This document shows positions 16,313 through 23,860 of a DNA stretch of 45,961 nt, piece by piece (position 1 is the stretch's first letter; every line of letters starts with the position of its first letter). The stretch is taken from NCBI RefSeq assembly GCF_000308815.1, contig NZ_BAFX01000121.1, positions 1 to 45,961 of the forward strand, written 5' to 3'. Source of the stretch: Nocardia concava NBRC 100430. Lineage in GTDB: Bacteria > Actinomycetota > Actinomycetes > Mycobacteriales > Mycobacteriaceae. Below the pieces are notes generated by a model. That model worked only from the letters and a program-made list of their open reading frames with translations, searched no databases and was not told the DNA's origin. Position numbers and translations under genes: made by a program.

Positions 16313-17233
16313 TCAGGGATGCAGCACGATCTTCCCGTGAGTGTGGCGGCGTTCCAACTCCTTATACGCCGCACTCACCTCGGATAGTGGATACGTTGCG
16401 GCAATGGGGATTTCGAGCGTGCCCGCCGCGACCAGATCGGCAAGCTCGGCCACCACGTCGATGGTGTCGGCGGCGGCATTGCCCTCGAACTTGACCCCGA
16501 ACCGCCGGACCGCCTCGATATCGATAATGGTGTCGATCCGCTCCGGCTTCACCCCGAACGCAATGGCCTGTTCGACGTAACCCGAGCCGTACGTATCGAT
16601 GAAGGCATCCATCCCACCCGGCGCGGCATCCCGCAGGTGCTCCACGAGCCCATCACCGTAAACGACCGGTATCACACCTTTTTCACGCAACCAGTCCTGA
16701 TTCGACGGGCCCGCGATACCGATCACCACGGCGCCACGCTCGCGAAGCAGTTGCACCACAATGGATCCCACCCCTCCTGCGGCACCGGAAACGCCGACCA
16801 CATCCCCCTTCTCCGCCTCGACCGCGCGCACAGTCGCGAAAGCCGTTGTCCCCGCGACGAACAGCGCCCCTGCCACATCCCACGGCACCGCCGCGGGCTT
16901 GGGCGTCACCTGATCCGCGGGAACCCGCACATGAGTCGCGTGCGCCGCCCGCTCATTGGTGAACCCGATGACCTCATCCCCCTCCGCGATCCCGCTCACC
17001 CCCGCCCCGACCTCGGCGATCCGTCCCGCGAAATCGCTGCCCTGCCCGGACGGAAACGTGGTCGGCCACTGCTCGTGCAACAACCCGCTCCGAATGGCCG
17101 CCTCCCCCGGATTGATCCCCGTGGCGACGACCCGCACCACGACTTCTCCCGGCCCCGCCTGCGGCTCCGGGATCTCGACCACCCGCAACACATCACTACC
17201 GCCGTACTCGTCGAACCTGACCGCCCGCGCCAT
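16313..17233 (-). CDS. NADP-dependent zinc-less alcohol dehydrogenase / quinone oxidoreductase
   Basis: The 306-residue product is a medium-chain dehydrogenase/reductase of the quinone oxidoreductase type. It begins with the GroES-like domain (FDEYGGSDVLRVVEIPEP, then GQGSDFAGRIAEVG) and has the Rossmann motif SGAAGGVGSIVVQLL. The zinc-binding residues of alcohol dehydrogenases are absent. It probably reduces quinones or enones with NADPH. The frame is open upstream, but ATG 17233 fits the family start and is preceded by GAAGAGG. An inverted repeat CCATCG/CGATGG just upstream could be an operator. Confidence 0.9.
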   Translation of the reverse strand: MARAVRFDEYGGSDVLRVVEIPEPQAGPGEVVVRVVATGINPGEAAIRSGLLHEQWPTTFPSGQGSDFAGRIAEVGAGVSGIAEGDEVIGFTNERAAHATHVRVPADQVTPKPAAVPWDVAGALFVAGTTAFATVRAVEAEKGDVVGVSGAAGGVGSIVVQLLRERGAVVIGIAGPSNQDWLREKGVIPVVYGDGLVEHLRDAAPGGMDAFIDTYGSGYVEQAIAFGVKPERIDTIIDIEAVRRFGVKFEGNAAADTIDVVAELADLVAAGTLEIPIAATYPLSEVSAAYKELERRHTHGKIVLHP

Positions 17234-17386
17234 GCCACACCTCTTCCATCGACCTTCCCTTTCCGATGGAGTTCCACCTGAGGCCCGCCTGACACGGGAA
17301 ATCTCACCCCGATCTCGCCCCTCGCACGCCTCAGCCCGCGCGCCCCTGCGTCGCGGCGGAGCGAACCCCACCCCTCCCCACAACAA

Positions 17387-17418
17387 AGCCCGCCGCGATC
17401 GTCAGATCGCGGCGGGCT
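17387..17418 (-). terminator. Intrinsic terminator after glyA
   Basis: A perfect 14-bp stem (17387-17400 with 17405-17418) with a 4-base loop, followed on the minus strand by a U-rich stretch (TTTGTTG). It lies 24 bases past the glyA stop. Confidence 0.85.
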
Positions 17419-17442
17419 CTTGGTCTTTCGAGTATGGGCTGC

Positions 17443-18798
17443 TCAGCCGAGCAGCTTCCAGTCCTCCAGGCCGTCGTACAGCGGGAACTCCTGAGCCAGC
17501 TTGGAAACCCGCTGACGCAGGGAATCCAGATCAGCCGAGCCGGTCAGCGCGGCGGCGATGATCTCCGCAACCTCGGTGAACTCGGTGTCGCCGAAGCCGC
17601 GGGTGGCCAGCGCCGGGGTGCCGATGCGCAGGCCGGAGGTGACCATCGGCGGGCGCGGGTCGAACGGAACGGCGTTGCGGTTCACGGTGATTCCGATCTC
17701 GTGCAGCAGATCCTCGCCCTGCTGGCCGTCGAGCTCGGAGTTGCGCAGGTCGACCAGGACCAGGTGCACGTCGGTGCCGCCGGTGAGGACGTTGACGCCC
17801 TTGGCCTTGGCGTCGGCCTGGGTCAGTCGCTCGGCGATGATCTTCGCGCCGGACAGGGTGCGCGCCTGGCGTTCGGCGAATTCCGCGCCCGCGGCGATCT
17901 TGAAGGCCACGGCCTTGGCGGCGATGGCGTGCATGAGCGGACCGCCCTGCTGACCCGGGAACACCGCCGAGTTCAGCTTCTTGGCGAACTCCTCCTTGGC
18001 CAGGATCAGGCCGGAGCGCGGGCCGCCGAGGGTCTTGTGCACGGTGGAGGACACGACGTGGGCGTGCGGGACGGGCGACGGGTGCAGGCCCGCGGCGACC
18101 AGACCGGCGAAGTGCGCCATGTCGACCCACAGGTACGCGCCGACCTCGTCGGCGATCTCGCGGAAGGCCGCGAAGTCCAGGTGCCGCGGGTAGGCGGACC
18201 AACCGGCGACGATCACCTTCGGCCGGGTCTCCTTGGCGAGCTTGCGCACCTCGTCCATGTCGACGCGGTGGTCTTCCTTGGAGACGCCGTAGGCGTGCAC
18301 CTCGTAGAGCTTGCCCGAGAAGTTCAGGCGCATGCCGTGGGTGAGGTGGCCGCCGTGCGCGAGGTCGAGGCCGAGCAGCTTCTCGCCCGGGGTCATCAGC
18401 GCGTGCAGCACGGCCGCGTTGGCCTGCGCACCCGAATGCGGCTGCACGTTGGCGTATTCTGCGCCGAACAGCTCGGTGACGCGGGCGCGGGCCAGATCCT
18501 CGACGATGTCGACGTTCTCGCAGCCGCCGTAGTAGCGGCGACCCGGGTAGCCCTCGGCGTACTTGTTGGTGAGGACGCTGCCCTGCGCCTGCAGCACCGC
18601 GCGCGGCACGAAGTTCTCCGAGGCGATCATCTCGAGGGTGTCGCGCTGGCGGGCGAGCTCGCCGCCCATCGCGGACGCGACCTCGGGATCGAGTTCGGCG
18701 AGGGACTGGGAGTTGACAGAGGCGCTCGTCTGGGTCACGCCGCCGAGTCTATTGGCCGAATCCGCCGCACCATCCAGGGGGTTGATTGTGTCGCTCAT
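17443..18798 (-). CDS. glyA: Serine hydroxymethyltransferase
   Basis: GlyA moves the hydroxymethyl group of serine to tetrahydrofolate, giving glycine and 5,10-methylene-THF, with PLP as cofactor. The 451-residue product shows the PLP lysine Lys255 in SSTVHKTLGGPRSG, along with MIASENFVPRAV, YPGRRYYGG and LDLAHGGHLTHG. Start ATG 18798 has GGAGAGG seven bases upstream. An apparent extension to 18900 falls inside a ZTP riboswitch and is not coding. The riboswitch links expression to shortage of 10-formyl-THF, which fits a one-carbon enzyme. Confidence 0.97.
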   Translation of the reverse strand: MSDTINPLDGAADSANRLGGVTQTSASVNSQSLAELDPEVASAMGGELARQRDTLEMIASENFVPRAVLQAQGSVLTNKYAEGYPGRRYYGGCENVDIVEDLARARVTELFGAEYANVQPHSGAQANAAVLHALMTPGEKLLGLDLAHGGHLTHGMRLNFSGKLYEVHAYGVSKEDHRVDMDEVRKLAKETRPKVIVAGWSAYPRHLDFAAFREIADEVGAYLWVDMAHFAGLVAAGLHPSPVPHAHVVSSTVHKTLGGPRSGLILAKEEFAKKLNSAVFPGQQGGPLMHAIAAKAVAFKIAAGAEFAERQARTLSGAKIIAERLTQADAKAKGVNVLTGGTDVHLVLVDLRNSELDGQQGEDLLHEIGITVNRNAVPFDPRPPMVTSGLRIGTPALATRGFGDTEFTEVAEIIAAALTGSADLDSLRQRVSKLAQEFPLYDGLEDWKLLG

Positions 18799-18823
18799 CG
18801 CGCACCTCTCCGTATTACGGGTA

Positions 18824-18840
18824 CCCCGAACGAATCGGGG
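18824..18840 (-). promoter_or_regulatory. Expression-platform hairpin of the glyA riboswitch
   Basis: CCCCGA and TCGGGG form a 6-bp stem with a 5-base loop between the riboswitch aptamer and the glyA ribosome binding site. It could take part in switching, either as part of a terminator or by competing with other pairings. Confidence 0.45.
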
Positions 18841-18843
18841 ATC

Positions 18844-18927
18844 GTCGGGCACCCAGGCGCGCGGTGCCGGACTTCGGTGCTTCCCGGTGGTTGTTTCCAC
18901 CTCGAGTGCGCCAGTCGCGGTGGCCCT
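18844..18927 (-). ncRNA. ZTP riboswitch (pfl motif) upstream of glyA
   Basis: The minus-strand leader contains the conserved blocks of the ZTP riboswitch in order: GCGACTGGCG, a GGTGG-AAACAA-CCACC hairpin followed by GGGAAGC, and the downstream CCGCGCGCCTGGGTGCC block that forms the pseudoknot. The class senses ZTP/ZMP, which accumulate when 10-formyl-THF is low, and is known upstream of glyA, purH and folD. A TAAGAT -10 at 18928-18933 puts the transcript start at the aptamer edge. The outer P1 stem looks weak by eye. Confidence 0.88.
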
Positions 18928-18930
18928 ATC

Positions 18931-20130
18931 TTAGCCTTGTCGCCGGATCGCGCCCGGCGTGAGGGGCTCGTCCAGGAGGCGGCGGAATCGCTCGGACCGA
19001 TCGTCGGAATCGGCCGCCCGGTCCAGCCAACCACCCAGCAGGCGATAGCCCTCCACGTAGGTGGAGATGTAGGCCCGCCACAGCGGCGAGGACAGGAAGC
19101 GCAGCGACTGCCGGGCCCGCTCGGGCGTGCTCAGGCTCCAGCGCTGCAGGAATTCCGCCACCTCATCGGCATCGCGGCCGCGGTCGTGCAGCAGCAGCGC
19201 GGCGTCCTGGCGCACGGCGAGCAGATTGGCCGAGGCGGTCGAAACCTGTTCGGCGCGTTCACCGTCGAAGCGCAGGCCCAGGTCGGCGTAGATCTCCTGC
19301 GCCCAGCGGCCCCAGCCCTTGCCGACGATGGACTTCAGCGCGAGATCCGCCAAACCCTCGGCCATCAGGCACTGCGGGGTGTTGACCACGAACAGTGTCT
19401 GCTCGTCCTGCCCGGCCCCCACCAGCCCGGCCTCCTTGCGGCAGTGCTCGGTGTGATGGCCCGGGTAGGACTCGTGTGCGATCAGATGCGGCAGCTGCGA
19501 CATGTGCTGCTTGAGATCGGAGTTGATGGCCACCCGGGACTGGTAGTTGCCCAGGTAATAGTTGAAGCCCGACCACGGCTTGTCGCCCACCACTTCGTAT
19601 TCCACATGCTCGTTGTCGGGCAGCGGATAGCGTTCGCGGACCAGTTCGCGCAGCGCGCCGGAGAACGCGGCCACGCATTCCTTCAGCCGCTCGGGCGGGA
19701 TCTCGTCCTGACGGCGGTGCGCGGTAATGCGATCCAGCAGCGGGCCCTCGCCGGGCAGCACCTCGTCGAGTTGCCGGTGCGCCTCGCGGTAGTCCTCCGT
19801 GTCGCCGGGCGCGATGTCCACATCGAAGTAGGCGCGCACCTCGTCGATGAAGTTGATGTCCTCGCCCGCGAATTTGCGACCCGAGCATTCGAGGGCACGC
19901 AGGTGCGCGTCGAGGAATTCGACTCGCTCGGCCGAGAGTCCGGCGTCCGGAAGTTCCTTGCGCAGCGCGGCGGCCCGGTGTGCGAGGTCGCGCGGTTCGG
20001 GCGCGGGCGCGTTCTCCACCTCGCGCCGCAACGCCGGATCACCGGTGTAGGCGTCGACGAAGCCCTCTTCGAGCCGGTCGAATGCCAGTCCCAGCCGCAG
20101 ATATTCGGTGACCAGAGGATGCGCTGCCAT
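18931..20130 (-). CDS. DUF885 family putative metallopeptidase-like protein
   Basis: The 399-residue product belongs to DUF885, recognised by HLIAHESYPGHHTEH in the middle, an HExxxGHH-type metal-binding motif, and NTPQCLMAEGLADLA downstream, which supplies a likely third ligand. Related proteins are thought to be zinc peptidases, but the substrate is unknown. No signal peptide is present, so it is probably cytoplasmic. TAGGGT lies six bases before ATG 20130, which suggests a leaderless transcript. Its 3' end overlaps the glyA promoter region. Confidence 0.87.
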   Translation of the reverse strand: MAAHPLVTEYLRLGLAFDRLEEGFVDAYTGDPALRREVENAPAPEPRDLAHRAAALRKELPDAGLSAERVEFLDAHLRALECSGRKFAGEDINFIDEVRAYFDVDIAPGDTEDYREAHRQLDEVLPGEGPLLDRITAHRRQDEIPPERLKECVAAFSGALRELVRERYPLPDNEHVEYEVVGDKPWSGFNYYLGNYQSRVAINSDLKQHMSQLPHLIAHESYPGHHTEHCRKEAGLVGAGQDEQTLFVVNTPQCLMAEGLADLALKSIVGKGWGRWAQEIYADLGLRFDGERAEQVSTASANLLAVRQDAALLLHDRGRDADEVAEFLQRWSLSTPERARQSLRFLSSPLWRAYISTYVEGYRLLGGWLDRAADSDDRSERFRRLLDEPLTPGAIRRQG

Positions 20131-20451
20131 CCCACGACCCTAGGCGATCCACCCGGCACTCCGCCCGGTCATCCCGTGCCATTCCCGGGGTCATCCCATG
20201 GTCATCCCGGCGGGCACATCGGCCCGAATCCGCCTGTCGTGCAGACTCACCGGCCCAACCCAATGGTTGCGATGTGGCAGATCCCACTCTGGTTACCGGC
20301 GAGTAGCAATACCTGGTGTTCACCCCGATGTTGGAGCCGAGCACAATTCGGCTATGCGTGGAGTGTTGGCCGGATCGCCGGGCACGGCGACGATGCGGCT
20401 TCCCGAAAGCTGTTGTAGTTGTCGGCCGACCCGAGTGCGGGGACACGAGTA
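20131..20451. other. Intergenic region between the DUF885 gene and coaA
   Basis: No gene is seen in these 321 bases. Three copies of GTCATCCC lie at about 20168-20207, of unknown meaning. A weak promoter-like pair TTGGAG and TATGCG near 20331-20357 could serve coaA. No riboswitch pattern was recognised. Confidence 0.5.
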
Positions 20452-21384
20452 ATGGCACGGATGAGCGAGCCCAGCCCCTACGTGGAATTCGACCGCAAGC
20501 AGTGGCGAACCCTGCGCAAGTCGACTCCCCTGGTGCTGACCGAGGAAGAACTGGTCGGCCTGCGCGGCCTGGGTGAGCAGATCGACCTCGAGGAAGTCGC
20601 CGAGGTCTACCTGCCCCTCGCGCGTCTGATCCACCTGCAGGTCGCCGCCCGGCAGCGGCTGTTCGCCGCCACCGCCACCTTCCTCGGCGAGACCCACCCC
20701 GACCGCCAGGTTCCGTTCGTCATCGGCGTGGCCGGCTCGGTCGCGGTCGGCAAGTCCACCACCGCGCGCGTGCTGCAGGCGCTGCTGGCGCGCTGGGACC
20801 ACCACCCGCGGGTGGATCTGGTCACCACCGACGGATTCCTCTACCCGACAGCCGAACTCACCCGGCGCGGGATCATGCACCGCAAGGGCTTCCCGGAGTC
20901 CTACGACCGCCGCAAGCTGCTGCGTTTCGTCACCGAGGTGAAATCCGGTGCGTCCGAGGTGTGCGCGCCGGTCTACTCGCACATCGCCTACGACATCGTG
21001 CCGGGCGAATACCACTGCGTGCGCCAGCCCGACATCCTCATCGTCGAGGGCCTGAACGTGCTGCAGACCGGTCCGCGGCTCATGGTCTCGGACCTGTTCG
21101 ACTTCTCGGTCTATGTGGACGCGCGCATCGAGGACATCGAGAACTGGTACGTGCAGCGGTTCCTGTCACTGCAGAAGACCGCGTTCCAGGACCCGAATTC
21201 GCACTTCCATCACTACGCGAACTTCAACGAGCAGGAAGCCGTCAACCAGGCGAAAGAGATCTGGCACAACATCAACCGGCCGAATCTGGTGGAGAACATC
21301 CTGCCCACCCGCCCGCGCGCGACCCTGGTGCTGCGCAAGGATTCCGACCACTCCATCAACCGGCTCCGGCTGCGCAAGCTCTAG
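20452..21384 (+). CDS. coaA: Pantothenate kinase, type I
   Basis: CoaA phosphorylates pantothenate, the first and rate-limiting step of coenzyme A synthesis. The 310-residue product is full length, with Walker A GVAGSVAVGKST (92-103), TTDGFLYP, the substrate-contact segment MHRKGFPESYD, and the C-terminal INRPNLVENILPTRPRAT. Start ATG 20452 gives MARMSEPSPYVEFDR, which aligns with the mycobacterial protein start (from memory); the upstream Met in frame is less likely. Confidence 0.97.
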   Translation: MARMSEPSPYVEFDRKQWRTLRKSTPLVLTEEELVGLRGLGEQIDLEEVAEVYLPLARLIHLQVAARQRLFAATATFLGETHPDRQVPFVIGVAGSVAVGKSTTARVLQALLARWDHHPRVDLVTTDGFLYPTAELTRRGIMHRKGFPESYDRRKLLRFVTEVKSGASEVCAPVYSHIAYDIVPGEYHCVRQPDILIVEGLNVLQTGPRLMVSDLFDFSVYVDARIEDIENWYVQRFLSLQKTAFQDPNSHFHHYANFNEQEAVNQAKEIWHNINRPNLVENILPTRPRATLVLRKDSDHSINRLRLRKL

Positions 21385-21402
21385 CTTCCAGGCGGCCGAG
21401 CT

Positions 21403-22077
21403 CTAAAGCTTCCAAGCCGCATCGAGTCTGGCGGCGACATCGATATCGGTGGCCGCCTGGATGTGCGGTTTACAGATCTCCGCGGCGATGTAGCGCGCCA
21501 CGAAGCGGCGAATCTCGTGATCGACGCTGGCCAGAATGCGTAGCACCTCACCACGCCGGGTCGCGCTCGCGACATTGATGCGCACATTGCTCGGCTGCGG
21601 CTCGTCGATTTCGATGAGCACCCGCAAAGGCTCGGCGGTGCGCACGGTCAGATGCAGGTGAATGGTGCCGTCCACCCGGAACGGATAGCGATCCACCGCC
21701 AGATCGACGAGCAGATCGACCTTGAGCGGGATCACCAGATCGAACGAAATGATGTCGTCCACTTCGCGATTCAGCCGCGGCTGCCCCAGCCGCACGGTGG
21801 CCGAGAGTTTCGCGAGCTTGCCCGGCCCCGCCCCGATCGGCCCGAATTCGAAGGCCTCCCCGGTGAGTTTCTCGAACGCCCCCGCTATCCGTTCGGTGGA
21901 TGCCGCGTATTCGAGAAAGGCCCGGCCGAACGTCTCGTAACTGATGTACGGCACCGCCACGACCTGGGTCTCCGCGGGGCCACCCTGCCCCTCGTACAGC
22001 TCGCTCATGCCTCCGCTTCGCTCCGGCACGAGCGAGGGCTCGACTGTGCCATTTGTTCGCTCGCTGCGCTCGCTCAT
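21403..22077 (-). CDS. Conserved hypothetical protein, possible lipid-binding beta fold
   Basis: The product is 201 residues from the internal ATG 22008 or 224 from ATG 22077. The core alternates hydrophobic and polar residues (DIISFDLVIPLKVDLLVDLAV, then GTIHLHLTVRT), as in an elongated beta sandwich, and ends in a helical segment. No family is named with confidence. ATG 22077 is favoured because TACCGT lies eight bases before it, while ATG 22008 has GGAGG only one base away. The first 23 codons after 22077 (MSERSER...) are a repeated element described separately. Confidence 0.75.
   Translation of the reverse strand: MSERSERTNGTVEPSLVPERSGGMSELYEGQGGPAETQVVAVPYISYETFGRAFLEYAASTERIAGAFEKLTGEAFEFGPIGAGPGKLAKLSATVRLGQPRLNREVDDIISFDLVIPLKVDLLVDLAVDRYPFRVDGTIHLHLTVRTAEPLRVLIEIDEPQPSNVRINVASATRRGEVLRILASVDHEIRRFVARYIAAEICKPHIQAATDIDVAARLDAAWKL
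22009..22077 (-). repeat. MSERSER-type start-region repeat
   Basis: On the minus strand the stretch runs from ATGAGCGAGCGCAGCGAGCG to GCCGGAGCGAAGCGGAGGC, directly before the second ATG at 22008. From memory, very similar sequence blocks occur at the 5' ends of many genes in mycobacteria and rhodococci and give proteins starting MSERSER. It is read in frame into the gene here. Confidence 0.55.
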
Positions 22078-22157
22078 GCAAATCGACGGTACGCGAGCAA
22101 GGTTGCGGCGAACCCGGAACACATTGCACTGCAACGGAACCGTTGGTTCGCCGTGTT

Positions 22158-22937
22158 CTAGACCCCGAAGCGCCGGTGCCGGGCCGCGTAATCACGCAGC
22201 GCCCGCAGGAAATCCACGCGCCGGAATTCCGGCCAGTACGCCTCGGTGAACCAGATCTCCGAATAGGCGCTCTGCCACAACAGGAATCCCGAGAGCCGCT
22301 GCTCGCCGGAGGTGCGGATGACGAGGTCGGGATCGGGCTGGCCGGAGGTGTAGAGGTGCTGGCCGATGGCGTCCACGGTGATGGACTGCACCAGATCCTC
22401 GCCGGTCTCCCCCGCGTCCATCTCCTGGCGGACCAGTGAGCGCACGGCGTCGGCGATCTCCTGGCGGCCGCCGTAACCGATCGCGACGTTCACATGCACG
22501 CCGGTGCGGCCCTCGGTGGACTTGGCGGCCTCGCTGAGCCTGCGCGCCATCTCCCCGGGCAGCTGATCGAGCGCGCCGACGATCCGGACGCTCCAATCCT
22601 GTTCCGGCGCAGACAGTTCGTCCACGACGTCGGTGATCACCTCGAAGAGAGTCTCCAACTCGTCGGAGTCGCGTCTGAGGTTCTCGGTGGAGAGCAGGTA
22701 GAGGGTCACCATCTCGATGCCCGCCTCGCCGCACCACCCGACCAGCTCGGCGATCTTCAACGCCCCGACCCGATGGCCGTGGCTGATATCGCTGAAACCG
22801 TTTTCCCGTGCCCAGCGCCGGTTGCCATCACACATCACGGCGACATGCCTGGGATGTTGTTTGCCCGCCAGCTGCTGGGCCAGCCGCTTCTCATATATGC
22901 GATATGGGAGCCCACGCACCTGACTCGCAACCTTCAC
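22158..22937 (-). CDS. Z-isoprenyl diphosphate synthase (UppS family)
   Basis: The product has 259 residues from GTG 22937 and carries the cis-prenyltransferase signatures: HVAVMCDGNRRWARENG with catalytic Asp37, GHRVGALKIAELVGWC, YLLSTENLRR and the C-terminal DPDLVIRTSGEQRLSGF. It condenses isopentenyl diphosphate with allylic primers. By synteny it corresponds to the short-chain Z-farnesyl diphosphate synthase of mycobacteria, which primes decaprenyl phosphate, the carrier lipid for cell-wall sugars. TAGGGT lies seven bases before the GTG. The open frame to 23039 has no such support. Confidence 0.93.
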   Translation of the reverse strand: MKVASQVRGLPYRIYEKRLAQQLAGKQHPRHVAVMCDGNRRWARENGFSDISHGHRVGALKIAELVGWCGEAGIEMVTLYLLSTENLRRDSDELETLFEVITDVVDELSAPEQDWSVRIVGALDQLPGEMARRLSEAAKSTEGRTGVHVNVAIGYGGRQEIADAVRSLVRQEMDAGETGEDLVQSITVDAIGQHLYTSGQPDPDLVIRTSGEQRLSGFLLWQSAYSEIWFTEAYWPEFRRVDFLRALRDYAARHRRFGV

Positions 22938-23043
22938 GCGGGCAACCCTACGCCCCCGTGGCGAATAGCGGAGCGACCGGGACACAGCTCCGAAACACGG
23001 GGGACACTTCGTGACGACACCCACTCGACCGGCCCGCACGCCC

Positions 23044-23065
23044 TAACCTACGGTACCGTAGGTTA
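23044..23065. promoter_or_regulatory. Perfect 22-bp palindromic operator before the hemolysin III gene
   Basis: TAACCTACGGT (23044-23054) is followed directly by its exact reverse complement (23055-23065). The palindrome contains TACGGT, a possible -10, and ends 15 bases before the ATG, so a bound protein would block transcription. No regulator gene adjoins it. Confidence 0.75.
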
Positions 23066-23080
23066 CCGAGGAGGAAACTT

Positions 23081-23788
23081 ATGTCCGACACTGTGCAGCC
23101 CGCCACCCCCGTGGCGGAGGTCTTCGAGACTGTCCGGGAAGAGCTGGCACTGATCAAGCCCCGCATGCGCGGGTGGATCCACGCGTGGGCGGTGGGTGTG
23201 GCCGCGATCGCGGGCATCGTGCTGGTCGCGGTGGCGAGCACGGTGTCCGCGAAGGCCGGATGGTCGACGCTGGTGTACGCCATCACCGTGTGCGGCGTCT
23301 TCGGGATCAGCGCCACCTATCACCGGGTGAACTGGAAGACCGCTCGCGCGCGCATGTGGATGAAGCGGGCCGATCACAGCATGATCTTCCTGTTCATCGC
23401 GGGCAGCTACACGCCGTTCGCGTTGCTGGGTGTGCGCGGCGCGGCCGGGACGGTGCTGCTGTCCGTCGTCTGGGCCGGGGCGCTGGCCGGGGTGGCGCTG
23501 AAGATGCTGTGGCCCACCGCGCCTCGCTGGGTCGGGGTGCCGCTGTATCTGCTGCTGGGCTGGGCCATCGTCCCGGTGGCCGGGACGCTCATCACCAATG
23601 TCGGCTGGACGCCGGTGCTTCTGCTGCTGGCCGGCGGTATCGCCTACAGCGTGGGCGGGATCCTGTACGCCTCGCGCTGGCCGGACCCGTGGCCGGAGGT
23701 GTTCGGGCATCACGAGTTCTTCCATGCCGCAACGGTGGTCGCGGCTTTGTGCCACTACATCGCGGTGTGGCTGGTGCTGCTCAGCTGA
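23081..23788 (+). CDS. Hemolysin III family membrane protein (TrhA-like)
   Basis: The 235-residue product has about seven membrane spans and the family motifs SATYHRVNWKTARARMWMKRADHSMIF (cut here for description: the His and Asp-His pair) and a C-terminal GHHEFFHAATVVAALCHY with the conserved His residues of the PAQR/hemolysin III superfamily. Bacterial TrhA proteins affect membrane energetics and fatty-acid homeostasis; haemolytic action is not implied. GAGGAGG stands just before ATG 23081. A perfect palindrome directly upstream suggests tight control by a TetR-type repressor. Confidence 0.93.
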   Translation: MSDTVQPATPVAEVFETVREELALIKPRMRGWIHAWAVGVAAIAGIVLVAVASTVSAKAGWSTLVYAITVCGVFGISATYHRVNWKTARARMWMKRADHSMIFLFIAGSYTPFALLGVRGAAGTVLLSVVWAGALAGVALKMLWPTAPRWVGVPLYLLLGWAIVPVAGTLITNVGWTPVLLLLAGGIAYSVGGILYASRWPDPWPEVFGHHEFFHAATVVAALCHYIAVWLVLLS

Positions 23789-23847
23789 TCCGCTTGTCGA
23801 TCTCGGAGTAATTACACACAAACGTGCAATCAGGGCCGAAAGGTCTC

Positions 23848-23853
23848 TAGAGT
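23848..23853 (+). promoter_or_regulatory. -10 element of the adenylate cyclase gene (leaderless type)
   Basis: TAGAGT lies seven bases before GTG 23861, and no ribosome binding site is visible, so transcription probably starts at the GTG. Confidence 0.5.
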
Positions 23854-23860
23854 CTGCGAC

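Noticed and set aside
18799..18900. N-terminal extension of glyA
   Set aside because: It falls inside the ZTP riboswitch; ATG 18798 has a good binding site and the usual family start.
17434..20418. 994-codon plus-strand open frame
   Set aside because: It is antisense to glyA and the DUF885 gene; no recognisable domain, typical high-GC shadow.
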